Source: Microvirga sp. BSC39
GTDB lineage: Bacteria; Pseudomonadota; Alphaproteobacteria; Rhizobiales; Beijerinckiaceae
Assembly (NCBI RefSeq): GCF_000739015.1
Contig: NZ_JPUG01000079.1
Span: 53,196 to 117,195 of the forward strand
Direction: 5' to 3'
Length of the DNA stretch: 64,000 nt
The notes below the pieces were generated by a model. That model searched no databases, had not been told where the DNA came from, and worked only from the letters and a program-made list of their open reading frames with translations. Below, piece after piece: positions 1 to 8,926 of this stretch. Position 1 is the first letter of the stretch, and every line of letters begins with the position of its first letter. The translations under genes and the position numbers were made by a program.

Positions 1-2336
1 GTCATGGTGAAGTGCAGGCCCTCCTCGGGAAATTCCATCTGCACCTCGGCCTGAAGCTGTGTGGCCAGCACACGCCTTAGCAGTCTGGATCCGAAGCCCT
101 GGCGGGTGGGCGTGCTCACCCGCGGCCCGCCATGCTCGGTCCAGGCAAAGTGCAGGATCGGCCGCTCCTCGCCCGGCTCCACCCGCCAGCGCACCTCCAC
201 CTGGCCACCAAAGGTCGACAGGGCTCCATGCTTGGCCGCGTTGGTGGTGAGCTCATGGATGGCCATGCCGATGGGCACAGCTGCTTCCGAGGGCAGCTCC
301 ACATGGGGTCCTTCGACGATGATGCGGTTGCGCGCCTCGTCCTCGTAGGGGCCGAGCTCCGTCTGGATCAGGTCCTCGAGGGCTGCCTTCTGCCACAGAT
401 CCTCGGTGAGCAGGTTGTGGGTGCGGGCGAGCGACACGATGCGGCCGACGAAGCCCTGGTAGAACTCGTCGATGCTGGAGGCCGTGCGGGCGGTGGAGCC
501 GACGATGGCTTGGACGGTGGCGAGCGTGTTCTTGACCCGGTGATGCAGCTCACGGATCAGCAGCTGCTGACGCTCCTCGGCCTGCTTGCGGTCGGTGATG
601 TCCTGAACGACCCCGGTCATGCCGCTCGGGGTGCCGTCTTGATCGTAGGTCACCTGGCCCTGGGCGGCGACCCAAACCTGAACATTGTCGTTCAGACGCC
701 TCACCCTGAGTTCGGTGCTGAACTGTTGCTGATTTTGAATAGCGTCCATCTTGGATTCGATCATCCGGGGCAGGTCGGATGGATGTATCTGCCTGGCCAG
801 CTCCTCTCTCTCGATCGATCCACGGGCAAGACCGAATATTTCCGCGGCTCTGTCCGAGAGGTCGAACACATCCGTGGCGATATCCCAGCTCCAGTCGCCC
901 ATCCTGGCGGCCTGAAGGGCGATGCGGAGCTGCTCCTCGCTTTTTCTGAGCGCCTCTTCCGTCACCTTCAGGTCGTGAATGTCGACGCTGGTGCCGACCC
1001 AACCCTTGAACTCCCCATTCTCGAAATGAATCGGGGCGCCCTGGATCAGATGCCAACGGTAATGACCCTCATGCGACCTGTATCTTGCTTCCGTCGTATA
1101 GGGCGTATGCAGGGTGACGACCGGCACCAGCTCCTCGCTCATTCTGGCCATGTCGTCGGGATGAATGGCCCGGGTCCAGCTGTGGCCGAGCGCCTCTTCG
1201 CGGGGAAGGCCCGAATAGGTCACCCAGCGCTCGTTTGTGTAGAGCAGTTCCGTCTTCGGATTAAGAATCCAGACCAGTGCCGGCAGCGACTCCGCGATCA
1301 GTCGGAACCGGGCATCGGTTTCCCTCAGGTCCCTTTCGGCCCGAGCCTTTTCCACAGCCGTCCATGTCCGCTCGGCGACGTCCTCGACGAGGGACAGCTC
1401 GTCTCCGAACCAGGCGCGGGGCTGGGACGTGTGCATGTAGAGCACAGCCGTCAGCTTCTGGTTCTTGAGCAGGGGCACGGCCAGAGCCGCGCGGGCATTG
1501 ATCGTGCTGTAAGCCGTCTGGACCTCGGGATTGTCCGCGCGCGGGTCGGTCCTGATGTCCTCGACGAAGATGGGCCGGCCCAGCTTGAGTTCCGCCATCA
1601 TGGTGGGCAGGAAATCGTAGAGGCGGTAGGCTCGCCCCTCGTTGCCGATGGCTCCCTTAGACCATTCACGCTCCACCAGGATGACGCCGCGCTCCTCGTC
1701 CACCTCGCCATACCCGGCACAGTCCACCTTCAGGAAACGCCCCAGGCTTTTGGCCGTGGCCTCCATGATGGCGTCGGGATCCTCGAGGCTGCGCAGTTGG
1801 TCGTTCAGGGTCAGGAGGAACTCCTGACGGCGTTGCGCCGAATTCATATCCTCCTTGGCCTGCTCACGGGCCGTCACATCCTGGATGATCCCCATCAGGC
1901 GAACGGGTTCCTCGCCCTCGAAGATTGCGCCTCCCCGGACGAGAACCCGTCCGATGCGGCCATCGGGCCGGATCACCCGGTGCTCGACATTGAAATCGGT
2001 TTTCGTCTTGAGCGCGAAGACGATGGCCTGATTCATCCGGTCCATATCGCCGGGATGGATGAGCTTCTCGAATTCCTCGTAGTTCAAGGAGGCATCTAGC
2101 GGCAGGCCCAGGGTTGCCTTGAAGGTCGCAGTTCCCGTCACCTCTCCGGTCCTGAGGTCGCGCTCCCAGGACCCGACCTTGCCGATGTCGAGCGCCATCC
2201 GCAGCTTGCCGTTGCTCAGGCGCAGGGCATCCTCAGTCTCACGCAGGCGGCGTTCCAGATCGGCAAGGCGCTGCCTGTCGCCGTCTCCATAGGAAGCGAT
2301 ATCGGCGGCCGTGCCTGAAGGGCGCCTTTCGGTCAT
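1..2336 (-). CDS. PAS/GAF sensor histidine kinase, HWE family (3' end outside window)
   Basis: Reading from the ATG at 2336, about 778 codons are visible and the frame is still open at base 1. Order of parts: an N-terminal PAS/PAC segment (residues ~45-160), a GAF-like segment (~170-330), two more PAS/PAC units (~340-590) and a C-terminal kinase. The phosphoacceptor region reads RELHHRVKNTLATVQ (~residue 595). It is followed by an ATPase region with IHELTTNAAKHGALS and a WTEHGGP segment, the H-box, HE and WxE signature of HWE kinases. No membrane segment is seen, so it is probably a cytosolic sensor. HWE kinases often feed PhyR-type general stress or light-responsive regulators, but no response regulator lies beside it, so the partner is unknown. 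It is the last gene before the window edge and is read in the same direction as the ptrB gene upstream of it. Confidence 0.9.
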   Translation of the reverse strand, partial: MTERRPSGTAADIASYGDGDRQRLADLERRLRETEDALRLSNGKLRMALDIGKVGSWERDLRTGEVTGTATFKATLGLPLDASLNYEEFEKLIHPGDMDRMNQAIVFALKTKTDFNVEHRVIRPDGRIGRVLVRGGAIFEGEEPVRLMGIIQDVTAREQAKEDMNSAQRRQEFLLTLNDQLRSLEDPDAIMEATAKSLGRFLKVDCAGYGEVDEERGVILVEREWSKGAIGNEGRAYRLYDFLPTMMAELKLGRPIFVEDIRTDPRADNPEVQTAYSTINARAALAVPLLKNQKLTAVLYMHTSQPRAWFGDELSLVEDVAERTWTAVEKARAERDLRETDARFRLIAESLPALVWILNPKTELLYTNERWVTYSGLPREEALGHSWTRAIHPDDMARMSEELVPVVTLHTPYTTEARYRSHEGHYRWHLIQGAPIHFENGEFKGWVGTSVDIHDLKVTEEALRKSEEQLRIALQAARMGDWSWDIATDVFDLSDRAAEIFGLARGSIEREELARQIHPSDLPRMIESKMDAIQNQQQFSTELRVRRLNDNVQVWVAAQGQVTYDQDGTPSGMTGVVQDITDRKQAEERQQLLIRELHHRVKNTLATVQAIVGSTARTASSIDEFYQGFVGRIVSLARTHNLLTEDLWQKAALEDLIQTELGPYEDEARNRIIVEGPHVELPSEAAVPIGMAIHELTTNAAKHGALSTFGGQVEVRWRVEPGEERPILHFAWTEHGGPRVSTPTRQGFGSRLLRRVLATQLQAEVQMEFPEEGLHFTM

Positions 2337-2423
2337 CGACGCATACTCTCGAAATCCCCGGTGTCTCCCGACTGCCTCAAACTGAGCGGCAGGATACGGT
2401 ACAACGAGACATAGGGCTCTGCG

Positions 2424-4535
2424 TCAGCTCTGAAACCCCCCGATGGACTTCAACGCGAAGGTATAAGCGAGGGCGACCTCCTCGAGGCGGTCGAAGCGGC
2501 CGGCAGCGCCGGCGTGCCCGGCCTCCATGTTGAGCCTGAACAGGATCGGGCCGCCGCCTGTCATGGTAGCCCGCAGCCGCGCCACCCATTTTGCCGGCTC
2601 CCAATAGGTGACGCGCGGGTCGGTGAGGCCTGCCAGCGCCAGGATCGCCGGATAGGCCTGGGGCTTCACGTTGTCGTAGGGCGAGTAGGCCAGGATCGTG
2701 CGGAAGGCGGCCTCGTCCGCAGCCGGGTTGCCCCATTCCGGCCACTCGGGCGGGGTGAGGGGCAACTCGCTGTCGAGCATGGTGTTGAGCACGTCGACGA
2801 AGGGCACCTCGGCGATGATCCCGGCAAAGAGGTCCGGCGCCAGATTGGCCACCGCCCCCATGAGCATGCCGCCGGCGCTGCCGCCATGGGCGACGATTCG
2901 GCCGCGCGAGGTGTAGCCGGCCTCGACCAGGGCCTCGCCGCAGGCGATGAAATCCGTGAAGGTGTTGGGTTTCTTCTCGCGCTTGCCGTCCATGTACCAG
3001 CGCCAGCCCTTTTCCGTTCCGCCGCGGATATGCGCGATGGCATAGACGAAGCCCCGGTCGACGAGGGACAGGATCCCAGTGCGAAAGCCCGCCGGCATCG
3101 ACATGCCGTAGGAGCCATAGCCGTAGAGCAGACAGGGCGCGGATCCGTCGAGGGCGACCTCGCGCCGGTGGACGATGGAGATCGGTACCTGCTCTCCGTC
3201 GGGAGCGGTGGCGAACAGGCGGCGGGTCACGTAATCGGCCGGATTATGCCCGCTCGGCACTTCCTGCCGCTTGCGAAGCGTGCGTTCCCCGGTGCGCAGG
3301 TTGTAGTCGATCACCTCGCTCGGGGTGGTCATCGACGAGTAGTGATAGCGGATCATGTCCGTGTCGAACTCGTAGCCCGCCGAGAAGCCCAGCGAATAGG
3401 CCTCCTCATCGAAGGCGACGCTCTCCTCACGGCCCGTCGCGAATTCCCGCAGCACGATGCGGGGATTCGCGTCTTCCCGCTCGAGGCGCACGAGATAGCG
3501 GGCGAGCGCCACGTGGGAGAGGATCATGGTGCCCGGCCTGTAGGGCACCAGATCGCGCCAGTGCTCGCGCCCGGGCATTGCCACGGGGGCCGAGACGATC
3601 TTGAAGTCCTCCGATCCATCCGCGTTGGTCAGGATGATGAGATCGTCCCCGTGATGCTCCACGTCATACTTGAGTTGCGGCGTGCGCGGCTCGACGATCC
3701 GTGGCGTGGCCGACGGATCGGCCCGGTCGAGAAGCCAGATCTCGGAGGTTTCGTGGTCGCTCGCCTCGATGAGCACGAAGGCGTCCGACTGGGTGGTGCC
3801 GAGCTTCACGAAGAAGCCGGGATCCTTCTCCTCGTAGACGACCTGATCCTGATCGGAGCCGGTGCCGAGGCGATGGAGCTTGACCCGGACCGGGCGGTGG
3901 TTCTCGTCGAGTTCCACGTAATAGAAGCTCGACGAATCGTTGAGCCACACGGCGCCGCCGGAGGTCTGGGTCACCTCGTCGGGCAGTTCGGTGCCGCTCT
4001 CCAGGTCGCGCACGCGGATCGTGAAGTATTCCGACCCCTTGATGTCGGCGCCCCAGGCAAGGAGCCGGTGATCGGGCGAGTGATCCGCTCCGCCGAGATC
4101 GAAGAACGGATGGCCCTCGGCTTCTCTGTCACCGTCGAGCATGATGGTCTCAGGTCCGCCTTCGCGCGGCTGGCGGCAGACCAGCGGGTGCTGTCCGCCC
4201 TCCCGGTAGCGGGTGAAATAGGCGTAAGGACCGTCAGGCTCGGGAACGCTGGAATCGTCTTCCTTGATGCGGCCGCGCATCTCGGCCACGAGGCGCGCCT
4301 GGAACTCCTCCGTGCCGGCGAAGGCTGCGGCCGCGTAGGCGTTCTCCTGTTCCAGGCAGGCGCGGATCTCCGGATCGAGGACGGACGGATCCTTGAGAAC
4401 CTCCTTCCAGTTCTCTGCCTTCAGCCAGGCGTAGTCGTCCCGAACTTGAGACCCATGCATCTCGAAGACATGCGGTCGCGCAGGAACCGACGGCGCAGCA
4501 GGCAGGGGATGGAAGGGGAGGCGCTCGGGTTTCAT
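2424..4535 (-). CDS. ptrB: Oligopeptidase B (S9A serine peptidase)
   Basis: A 703-aa protein of the prolyl oligopeptidase family with the usual length for oligopeptidase B. An N-terminal beta-propeller (~residues 20-440) precedes an alpha/beta-hydrolase domain. The nucleophile elbow is GGSAGG, giving catalytic Ser553; the likely Asp is D639 in LTDPRV and the His H674 in EAGHAG. The family cleaves short peptides after Arg/Lys in the cytoplasm, and no signal peptide is visible. The start at 4535 was chosen over an in-frame ATG 24 codons upstream because GGAAG lies 5 bases before it and the family N-terminus begins here. It appears to be a single-gene unit. The exact peptidase subfamily is inferred from motifs. 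Confidence 0.92.
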   Translation of the reverse strand: MKPERLPFHPLPAAPSVPARPHVFEMHGSQVRDDYAWLKAENWKEVLKDPSVLDPEIRACLEQENAYAAAAFAGTEEFQARLVAEMRGRIKEDDSSVPEPDGPYAYFTRYREGGQHPLVCRQPREGGPETIMLDGDREAEGHPFFDLGGADHSPDHRLLAWGADIKGSEYFTIRVRDLESGTELPDEVTQTSGGAVWLNDSSSFYYVELDENHRPVRVKLHRLGTGSDQDQVVYEEKDPGFFVKLGTTQSDAFVLIEASDHETSEIWLLDRADPSATPRIVEPRTPQLKYDVEHHGDDLIILTNADGSEDFKIVSAPVAMPGREHWRDLVPYRPGTMILSHVALARYLVRLEREDANPRIVLREFATGREESVAFDEEAYSLGFSAGYEFDTDMIRYHYSSMTTPSEVIDYNLRTGERTLRKRQEVPSGHNPADYVTRRLFATAPDGEQVPISIVHRREVALDGSAPCLLYGYGSYGMSMPAGFRTGILSLVDRGFVYAIAHIRGGTEKGWRWYMDGKREKKPNTFTDFIACGEALVEAGYTSRGRIVAHGGSAGGMLMGAVANLAPDLFAGIIAEVPFVDVLNTMLDSELPLTPPEWPEWGNPAADEAAFRTILAYSPYDNVKPQAYPAILALAGLTDPRVTYWEPAKWVARLRATMTGGGPILFRLNMEAGHAGAAGRFDRLEEVALAYTFALKSIGGFQS

Positions 4536-4957
4536 GAAATCTTCCGGTGAGGATATCGGGCAGGGATTATGCACAGATAACTCTGATTTCCCATCGAGGG
4601 TCCGCATGGGGCATGACAGGCGCCCGAATGTTCTATCGAACTGCCTTTCTAGTTACTTCTTCGGCTCCAAAGCATGAAATTATTGTGATCGAGAGCCTAA
4701 CCTATGGACACAGGCATTAACTTTTGCTCCAGGGTTTATTGCACAGTCCAAGATGATACGAAGTTTTCCAAAGTTTTCCTTTTGAACATCTTGCATTGAG
4801 GCTGAATTTGCCATACTTGGACGAACAAGCACGATTTCTGTGCAAGTACGGTGCGGTTCTAGGAAGAGGCAAGCATTGCTTCAGACGAGAATACTCAAAG
4901 ATAGGTTGAAAAGCTTTTTTGAGCTGTTCTAAAGAGCCGGAAAGGAAGAAAATCAAA
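4536..4957. other. Long AT-richer intergenic region upstream of mucR and ptrB
   Basis: About 420 bases between divergent genes. The stretch from about 4620 to 4930 is clearly more AT-rich than its surroundings, with T-runs and A-runs. Ros/MucR regulators are known to bind AT-rich DNA and to repress their own genes, so this is the natural place for the mucR promoter and autoregulatory sites. I cannot assign -35/-10 boxes with confidence, and I see no coding capacity on either strand. Confidence 0.5.
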
Positions 4958-5392
4958 ATGAGCGACAACATCGCTGCTTCGAACTACATTGAGCTGGCTG
5001 CCGACATCGTTTCCGCCTATGTCAGCAATAATTCTGTTCCTACATCCGACCTTCCGACTCTGATCAACGAGGTCCATACGGCTCTTCTTCGTGTCGGGGG
5101 CGGCACGGTGGAGGTCCCGGTCGAGGCGCCCAAGCCCGCGATCCCGGTGAAGAAGTCCGTGACCCCGGATTACATCGTCTGCCTCGAGGACGGAAAGAAG
5201 TTCAAGTCGCTGAAGCGCCACCTGCGCACGCAGTACAACATGACCCCCGAGCAGTATCGCGAGAAGTGGGGCCTGCCCGTCGATTACCCGATGGTGGCTC
5301 CCAACTACGCGAAGGCCCGCTCCGAGCTCGCCAAGGAAATGGGCCTCGGTCAGCAGCGCCGGAAGCGCCGCTCCTCGCGCAGCTCCAGCTGA
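4958..5392 (+). CDS. mucR: MucR/Ros-family transcriptional regulator
   Basis: A 144-aa protein with the MucR layout: N-terminal oligomerisation half, a single zinc-finger-like region (~residues 68-110) with SLKRHL and EYREKWGLP-like segments, and a basic tail (RRKRRSSRSSS). The family represses many genes for exopolysaccharide, motility and cell cycle in rhizobia and Brucella by binding AT-rich promoters. The start at 4958 is preceded by AGGAAG. Measured against Ros (C-x2-C-x9-H-x4-H), C75 and H88 are kept, the second Cys is D78, and the last His position is Tyr93, preceded by Gln92. A degenerate metal site is known in some Mesorhizobium homologues, but losing two ligands here makes classical zinc binding doubtful. 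A strong terminator follows. Confidence 0.93.
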   Translation: MSDNIAASNYIELAADIVSAYVSNNSVPTSDLPTLINEVHTALLRVGGGTVEVPVEAPKPAIPVKKSVTPDYIVCLEDGKKFKSLKRHLRTQYNMTPEQYREKWGLPVDYPMVAPNYAKARSELAKEMGLGQQRRKRRSSRSSS

Positions 5393-5415
5393 ACGACTTC
5401 CAATCGTTGAGATCA

Positions 5416-5438
5416 GCCGCCCCTTGGGCGGCTTTTTT
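5416..5438 (+). terminator. Rho-independent terminator of mucR
   Basis: A perfect 7-bp GCCGCCC/GGGCGGC stem with a 3-base loop is followed by six Ts. It begins 23 bases after the mucR stop and abuts the stop codon of the convergent GlxA-type gene. Confidence 0.9.
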
Positions 5439-6433
5439 CATTCCTGAGCCGTGCTGAGGGCAGGGTTGACCTTAGCCTCCTGCGCGAAACGGCTTCGATA
5501 AGCGACCGGACTGGTGCCGAGCCGCGACCGGAAGTGATGGCGCAGCGTTGCCGCGGAGCCGAAGCCGGTTGTGCCGGCAATGTCCTCGATCGAGTTTCGG
5601 GTCGTCTCCAGCAATTCGCGGGCGCGGATCAGGCGCTCCCCGAGCAGCCACTCGCCCGGCGGCAGGCCCGTTGCGGCCTTGAAGCGGCGCAGGAACGTTC
5701 GCGTGCTCATGCCCGCCTCGGCGGCCAGTAGGTCGATGGGCTGCTCTTCGCTCAGCCGCTGCCGCATCCGGTCGAACAGGGGAGCGAATCGTGCCCCCTC
5801 GCGGGCTGGTGGAACGGGACGCTCGATGAACTGCGCCTGCCCACCCTCGCGATGCGGCGGCACGACGAGGCGGCGGGCGAGCCGGTTGGCGATCTCGGGG
5901 CCGAAGTCCGCGCGCACCACATGCAGGCAGAGGTCGATGCCTGCAGCGCTGCCGGCGGATGTCAGCAGCCGGCCTTCATCCACATACAGAATATCCGGCT
6001 CGACCCTGATCTCGGGATAGGCTGCCGAGAGCTGTTCCACATAATGCCAGTGGGTCGTCGCGCGGCGTCCCGACAGCAGGCCGGTGGCTGCAAGCGCGAA
6101 AACACCGGAGCAGATCGACATCAGCCGCGCGCCGCGTTCATGCGCACGTCTCAGGGCGTCGACAAGGGCCGGTGGGACCGGCTCGGCGGAGGCTCCGCGC
6201 CAGCCGGGAATCACGATGGTGTCCGCCTGCTCCAGCAGCTCGAGGCCGCCATCGGCCATGATCTGGAAGCCGCCGATGGCACGCAAAGGGCCTGGCTCGA
6301 TGGCGCAGACGGCAAAACGATACCAGTCCGGCCCCATCTCCGGACGCGGCAATCCGAAGACCTCGACGGCGATGCCGAATTCGAAGGTGCTCAGGCGGTC
6401 ATAGGCGAGGGCGACGACGAGGTGGTTTGGCAT
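5438..6433 (-). CDS. GlxA-type AraC-family regulator (DJ-1/PfpI + HTH)
   Basis: A 331-aa protein with an N-terminal DJ-1/PfpI-like amidotransferase fold (~residues 3-190, nucleophile-elbow segment SICSGVFALA) and a C-terminal AraC double helix-turn-helix (~220-320, with MSTRTFLRRFKAATG and DIAGTTGFGSAATLRHHF). Proteins of this type act as transcription factors; the amidotransferase domain is thought to sense ligands rather than catalyse. The start at 6433 gives the family N-terminus MPNHLVVALAYDRLSTFEFG. It is transcribed divergently from the rhodanese gene with only 88 bases between start codons, so it probably controls that gene and itself. Confidence 0.88.
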   Translation of the reverse strand: MPNHLVVALAYDRLSTFEFGIAVEVFGLPRPEMGPDWYRFAVCAIEPGPLRAIGGFQIMADGGLELLEQADTIVIPGWRGASAEPVPPALVDALRRAHERGARLMSICSGVFALAATGLLSGRRATTHWHYVEQLSAAYPEIRVEPDILYVDEGRLLTSAGSAAGIDLCLHVVRADFGPEIANRLARRLVVPPHREGGQAQFIERPVPPAREGARFAPLFDRMRQRLSEEQPIDLLAAEAGMSTRTFLRRFKAATGLPPGEWLLGERLIRARELLETTRNSIEDIAGTTGFGSAATLRHHFRSRLGTSPVAYRSRFAQEAKVNPALSTAQE

Positions 6434-6521
6434 GATGTTTACGTCTGTTGGCGGGAGCGCCACTTTCCACGATGACGCCTGTGCGGAACTCTGGCCACGG
6501 CTTTTCCACAAGGAGGTTCTC

Positions 6522-6956
6522 ATGCCAGCCAGTTCCGTCACAGCCATTCCCGCTGCCGCACCTGCCGCCGCACAGGCACATTTCGCCGGCCGCCTCTCGT
6601 TGGAGACCGATTGCGCCGATGTGCACGATGCGTTCGTGAGCGGCCAAGCCGACTTCGTGCTCCTCGACGTGCGCGGCCCCAAGGCCTATGCGCGCAGCCA
6701 TGTGCCGGGCGCTCTCAACCTCCCGCACCGGGAGATTACATCGGAGCGGATGTCCGCCTGGCCCGACTCGACGCTGTTCGTGGTCTATTGCGCAGGCCCG
6801 CATTGCAACGGCGCCGACCGGGGCGCGCTGCGGCTGGCGCAACTCGGACGTCCGGTGAAGCTGATGCTGGGTGGCATGACGGGTTGGGCCGACGAGGATT
6901 TTCCCTTCGCGAAAGGGGCTGAGGCCGGATCGCTGAACGTCATGTCTGCAGCGTAA
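6522..6956 (+). CDS. Rhodanese-like sulfurtransferase domain protein
   Basis: A 144-aa single-domain rhodanese. A 20-residue Ala-rich leader precedes the domain, with the conserved LLDVRGPKAYARSHVPGALNLP segment and a VVYCAGPHCNGA active-site loop starting at the candidate catalytic Cys. The loop carries a second Cys and no closing Arg, so substrate choice may differ from thiosulfate:cyanide sulfurtransferase. AAGGAGG at 6510-6516 lies 5 bases before the ATG, a near-perfect ribosome site. It is divergent from the GlxA-type regulator, which suggests inducible expression. Location is probably cytosolic, as the N-terminus is not a convincing signal peptide. Confidence 0.88.
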   Translation: MPASSVTAIPAAAPAAAQAHFAGRLSLETDCADVHDAFVSGQADFVLLDVRGPKAYARSHVPGALNLPHREITSERMSAWPDSTLFVVYCAGPHCNGADRGALRLAQLGRPVKLMLGGMTGWADEDFPFAKGAEAGSLNVMSAA

Positions 6957-6964
6957 ACCTGAGA

Positions 6965-6991
6965 GATCCCCCGCCGAAAAGGCAGGGGATC
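6965..6991 (+). terminator. Stem-loop after the rhodanese gene
   Basis: GATCCCC(C)GCC pairs with GGC(A)GGGGATC around a GAAAA loop, 8 bases after the stop codon. There is no T-run after it, so it may end transcription weakly or act as a 3' stabiliser. Confidence 0.5.
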
Positions 6992-7141
6992 ATTGCGGCC
7001 TTTGTGCGGGCGGATCCGGCGCTGTCCGAGTTATCCTCAGTCTTATCAACAGTTTTGAATCGCGTTGACAACTAGGAATATGCCCCCACTATCGAAGGAG
7101 GAAGGGGTACCCCTTCCTTACTTTATTTATGGGAACAAAAC

Positions 7142-8110
7142 ATGAACATTGAAGACGGCGATGCGGTTCATCAAAGTATTGCCGCAGCAGACTTTTCAGG
7201 GCTGAAGAAGGTTGGTTCGAACAGGCGTAAAGGACATGTGAAGAACAGGGCCGCGCCAGTCGTTGGACAGCCTGCAGGCGATTCCCTGACCCGGGAGGCA
7301 AAGCGCCTGCTCGGAGCTCTGGGTCAGCCGGAGACCTGGGCGTTCATCGATCCGACGGACCCGTCGAGCGTGCTTATCCACAGGCGCCGCGGCGGCGTCT
7401 CGGTCGGGGCAGGGCGCTTTGCGGCGGCGTCTGCGGACGCTCTCGTGCGCGAGGATCTCGCCTGCTGGCAGCAGGCAGGCTCGGGCCGCCGGACCCTGCA
7501 ACTGACCTCAGCCGGGCAAGCCCATCGGCGCCGCACCTGCGCGCCCGATGCGGAGCTCGCCTTCCTGCATCAGCACCGCGAGACGGCGGCCGCGACTGTT
7601 GAGACAGCCACGGGCACGACGCGCGTGCGGATCGACACGGAGGAGAGCCCTCTCGACTGGCTGCACCGGCGCCGGGACCGCAATGGCGAACCGATGATCG
7701 ACGAGACGGCCTATCAGGCGGGAGAGCGGCTTCGCACCGACATCATGCTTGCCGGTCTGCTGCCAGGCGTAACGGCGCGCTGGGATGCCATGCCGAAGTC
7801 CGGCGGTCCTGCCTCTCCGGGCGAAGCCACGGACCGGATGGTCGCGGCCCGCCAGAGGCTCCGCCACGCCTTCGATGCCATCGGGAGCGATTTCAGCGAC
7901 CTGCTTCTCGACCTGTGCGGTTTTCTAAAAGGGTTGGAGCAGATCGAGCGGGAGCGGCAATGGCCCGCACGCTCGGCCAAGATCGTCGTGCGCCTCGCGC
8001 TCGCGCGGCTCGCGGAGCATTACGGCATCGAGTCTGAAGCGCGCGGTCCTGCCGCCTCGCGCGGCATCCGCACGTGGCAGGCTGTGGTGATCGAAGGCGG
8101 ACGGATCTAG
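7142..8110 (+). CDS. DUF6456 domain-containing protein
   Basis: A 322-aa soluble protein. The C-terminal half (~residues 155-300) carries the DUF6456 pattern found in many Rhizobiales: SPLDWLHRRRDRNG, the Tyr-Gln-Ala-Gly-Glu-Arg-Leu-Arg segment, and a helical end with LLLDLCGFLKGLEQIERERQWPARSAK. The N-terminal half contains a winged-helix-like stretch (LTREAKRLLGAL ... LQLTSAGQAHRRR), so DNA binding is plausible but not shown. The upstream 185 bases hold only the rhodanese stem-loop and a probable promoter. Its stop codon shares a CTAG tetranucleotide with the convergent sufE stop. Function unknown. Confidence 0.75.
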   Translation: MNIEDGDAVHQSIAAADFSGLKKVGSNRRKGHVKNRAAPVVGQPAGDSLTREAKRLLGALGQPETWAFIDPTDPSSVLIHRRRGGVSVGAGRFAAASADALVREDLACWQQAGSGRRTLQLTSAGQAHRRRTCAPDAELAFLHQHRETAAATVETATGTTRVRIDTEESPLDWLHRRRDRNGEPMIDETAYQAGERLRTDIMLAGLLPGVTARWDAMPKSGGPASPGEATDRMVAARQRLRHAFDAIGSDFSDLLLDLCGFLKGLEQIERERQWPARSAKIVVRLALARLAEHYGIESEARGPAASRGIRTWQAVVIEGGRI

Positions 8111-8535
8111 GAGGCGGCCAGCGCCACCTGCGCATCCCGGCGGATGCGCTCGACCATGGATCTGACGCCGTTCGACCGTTGCGGCGTCAGATGCTCGGAC
8201 AGGCCGAGCTCCTTGAACAGGCCAAGCGCATCCGTGGAGAGGGCCTCGGATGCGGTCTTGCCGTCATAGAGGGATATCAGGAGCGCCACGAGCCCGCGCA
8301 CGATATGGGCATCGCTGTCGCCGAGCAGATGCAGAACCGGCTGGTTTCCGGAGGTTCTCACATCCGTCTGGAGCCAGACCTGGCTGGCGCAGCCCTGCAC
8401 CTTGTTGACGTCGCTATGGGCGTCGTCGGGCAGCGGCTGCATCATCCGGCCGAGCTCGATGAGGTAGCGGTAGCGCTCCTCCCAATCGTCGAGCAGCTCG
8501 AAGTTGGAAACGATTTCATCGATGGTCGGCAGCAT
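8107..8535 (-). CDS. sufE: SufE-family sulfur acceptor protein
   Basis: A 142-aa protein of SufE length. The conserved VQGCASQVWL segment provides the acceptor Cys49, which takes persulfide sulfur from a SufS-type cysteine desulfurase for Fe-S cluster assembly in the cytoplasm. Other family landmarks are the N-terminal DDWEERYRYLIELG and the central RGLVALLISLYDGK segment. The start at 8535 (MLPTIDEIV) fits the family better than longer in-frame options. No other suf genes are nearby. It overlaps the convergent DUF6456 gene by four bases. Confidence 0.92.
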   Translation of the reverse strand: MLPTIDEIVSNFELLDDWEERYRYLIELGRMMQPLPDDAHSDVNKVQGCASQVWLQTDVRTSGNQPVLHLLGDSDAHIVRGLVALLISLYDGKTASEALSTDALGLFKELGLSEHLTPQRSNGVRSMVERIRRDAQVALAAS

Positions 8536-8602
8536 GGAAAACCTGTGATGTCTGCCGCTCATATAGCCATCGGGCCGCCCTTTGGCGACGGGTGCGGTGA
8601 AT

Positions 8603-8926
8603 TTACGTGCGTGGCTTCGATGCGGCCAGCGCACGGTCCTCCGGCTTCAGGGTATCGGCCGGTCTGGAGGCGTCCGCCAGGGGGAAGCCCGAGGACGTCA
8701 TGATCTTGTCGACCACAGCCTGCTTGGCGCTGTCGGGCAGAGCCTTCCAGACGGTCTCTAGGTGGCCTGGACCCTCAGGGGCCGTTAGCGGAGAGGGGGC
8801 CGCCGGCGCGCTGGACTTCGGCGTGAAGAACGCCTCGATGGCGGCAGTGCCTTCGCCTTTCTGGCGAACCGGCGAGTAGTAGAAAATGGCGCCGACGATC
8901 AGGACGAAACGGAGAATGGACAACAT
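8603..8926 (-). CDS. Small membrane-anchored hypothetical protein
   Basis: A 107-aa protein beginning with one hydrophobic segment (MLSILRFVLIVGAIFYYSPVR, residues 1-21), followed by a polar, Pro/Ala-rich region and a short helical part (KALPDSAKQAVVDKIM). This looks like an N-terminal membrane anchor with a periplasmic tail. The start at 8926 was chosen because it places the hydrophobic stretch at the N-terminus. It lies 67 bases upstream of sufE on the same strand and could share its transcript. I do not recognise the family; Rhizobiales carry many proteins of this general shape. Confidence 0.65.
   Translation of the reverse strand: MLSILRFVLIVGAIFYYSPVRQKGEGTAAIEAFFTPKSSAPAAPSPLTAPEGPGHLETVWKALPDSAKQAVVDKIMTSSGFPLADASRPADTLKPEDRALAASKPRT

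Noticed and set aside
132..2099. Long plus-strand open frame of 655 codons
   Set aside because: It is antisense to the PAS/HWE kinase, whose conserved domains are clear on the minus strand; high GC makes long shadow frames.
2514..4550. Long plus-strand open frame opposite oligopeptidase B
   Set aside because: Arg/Ala-rich shadow with no recognisable domain; the minus strand encodes an intact S9 peptidase.
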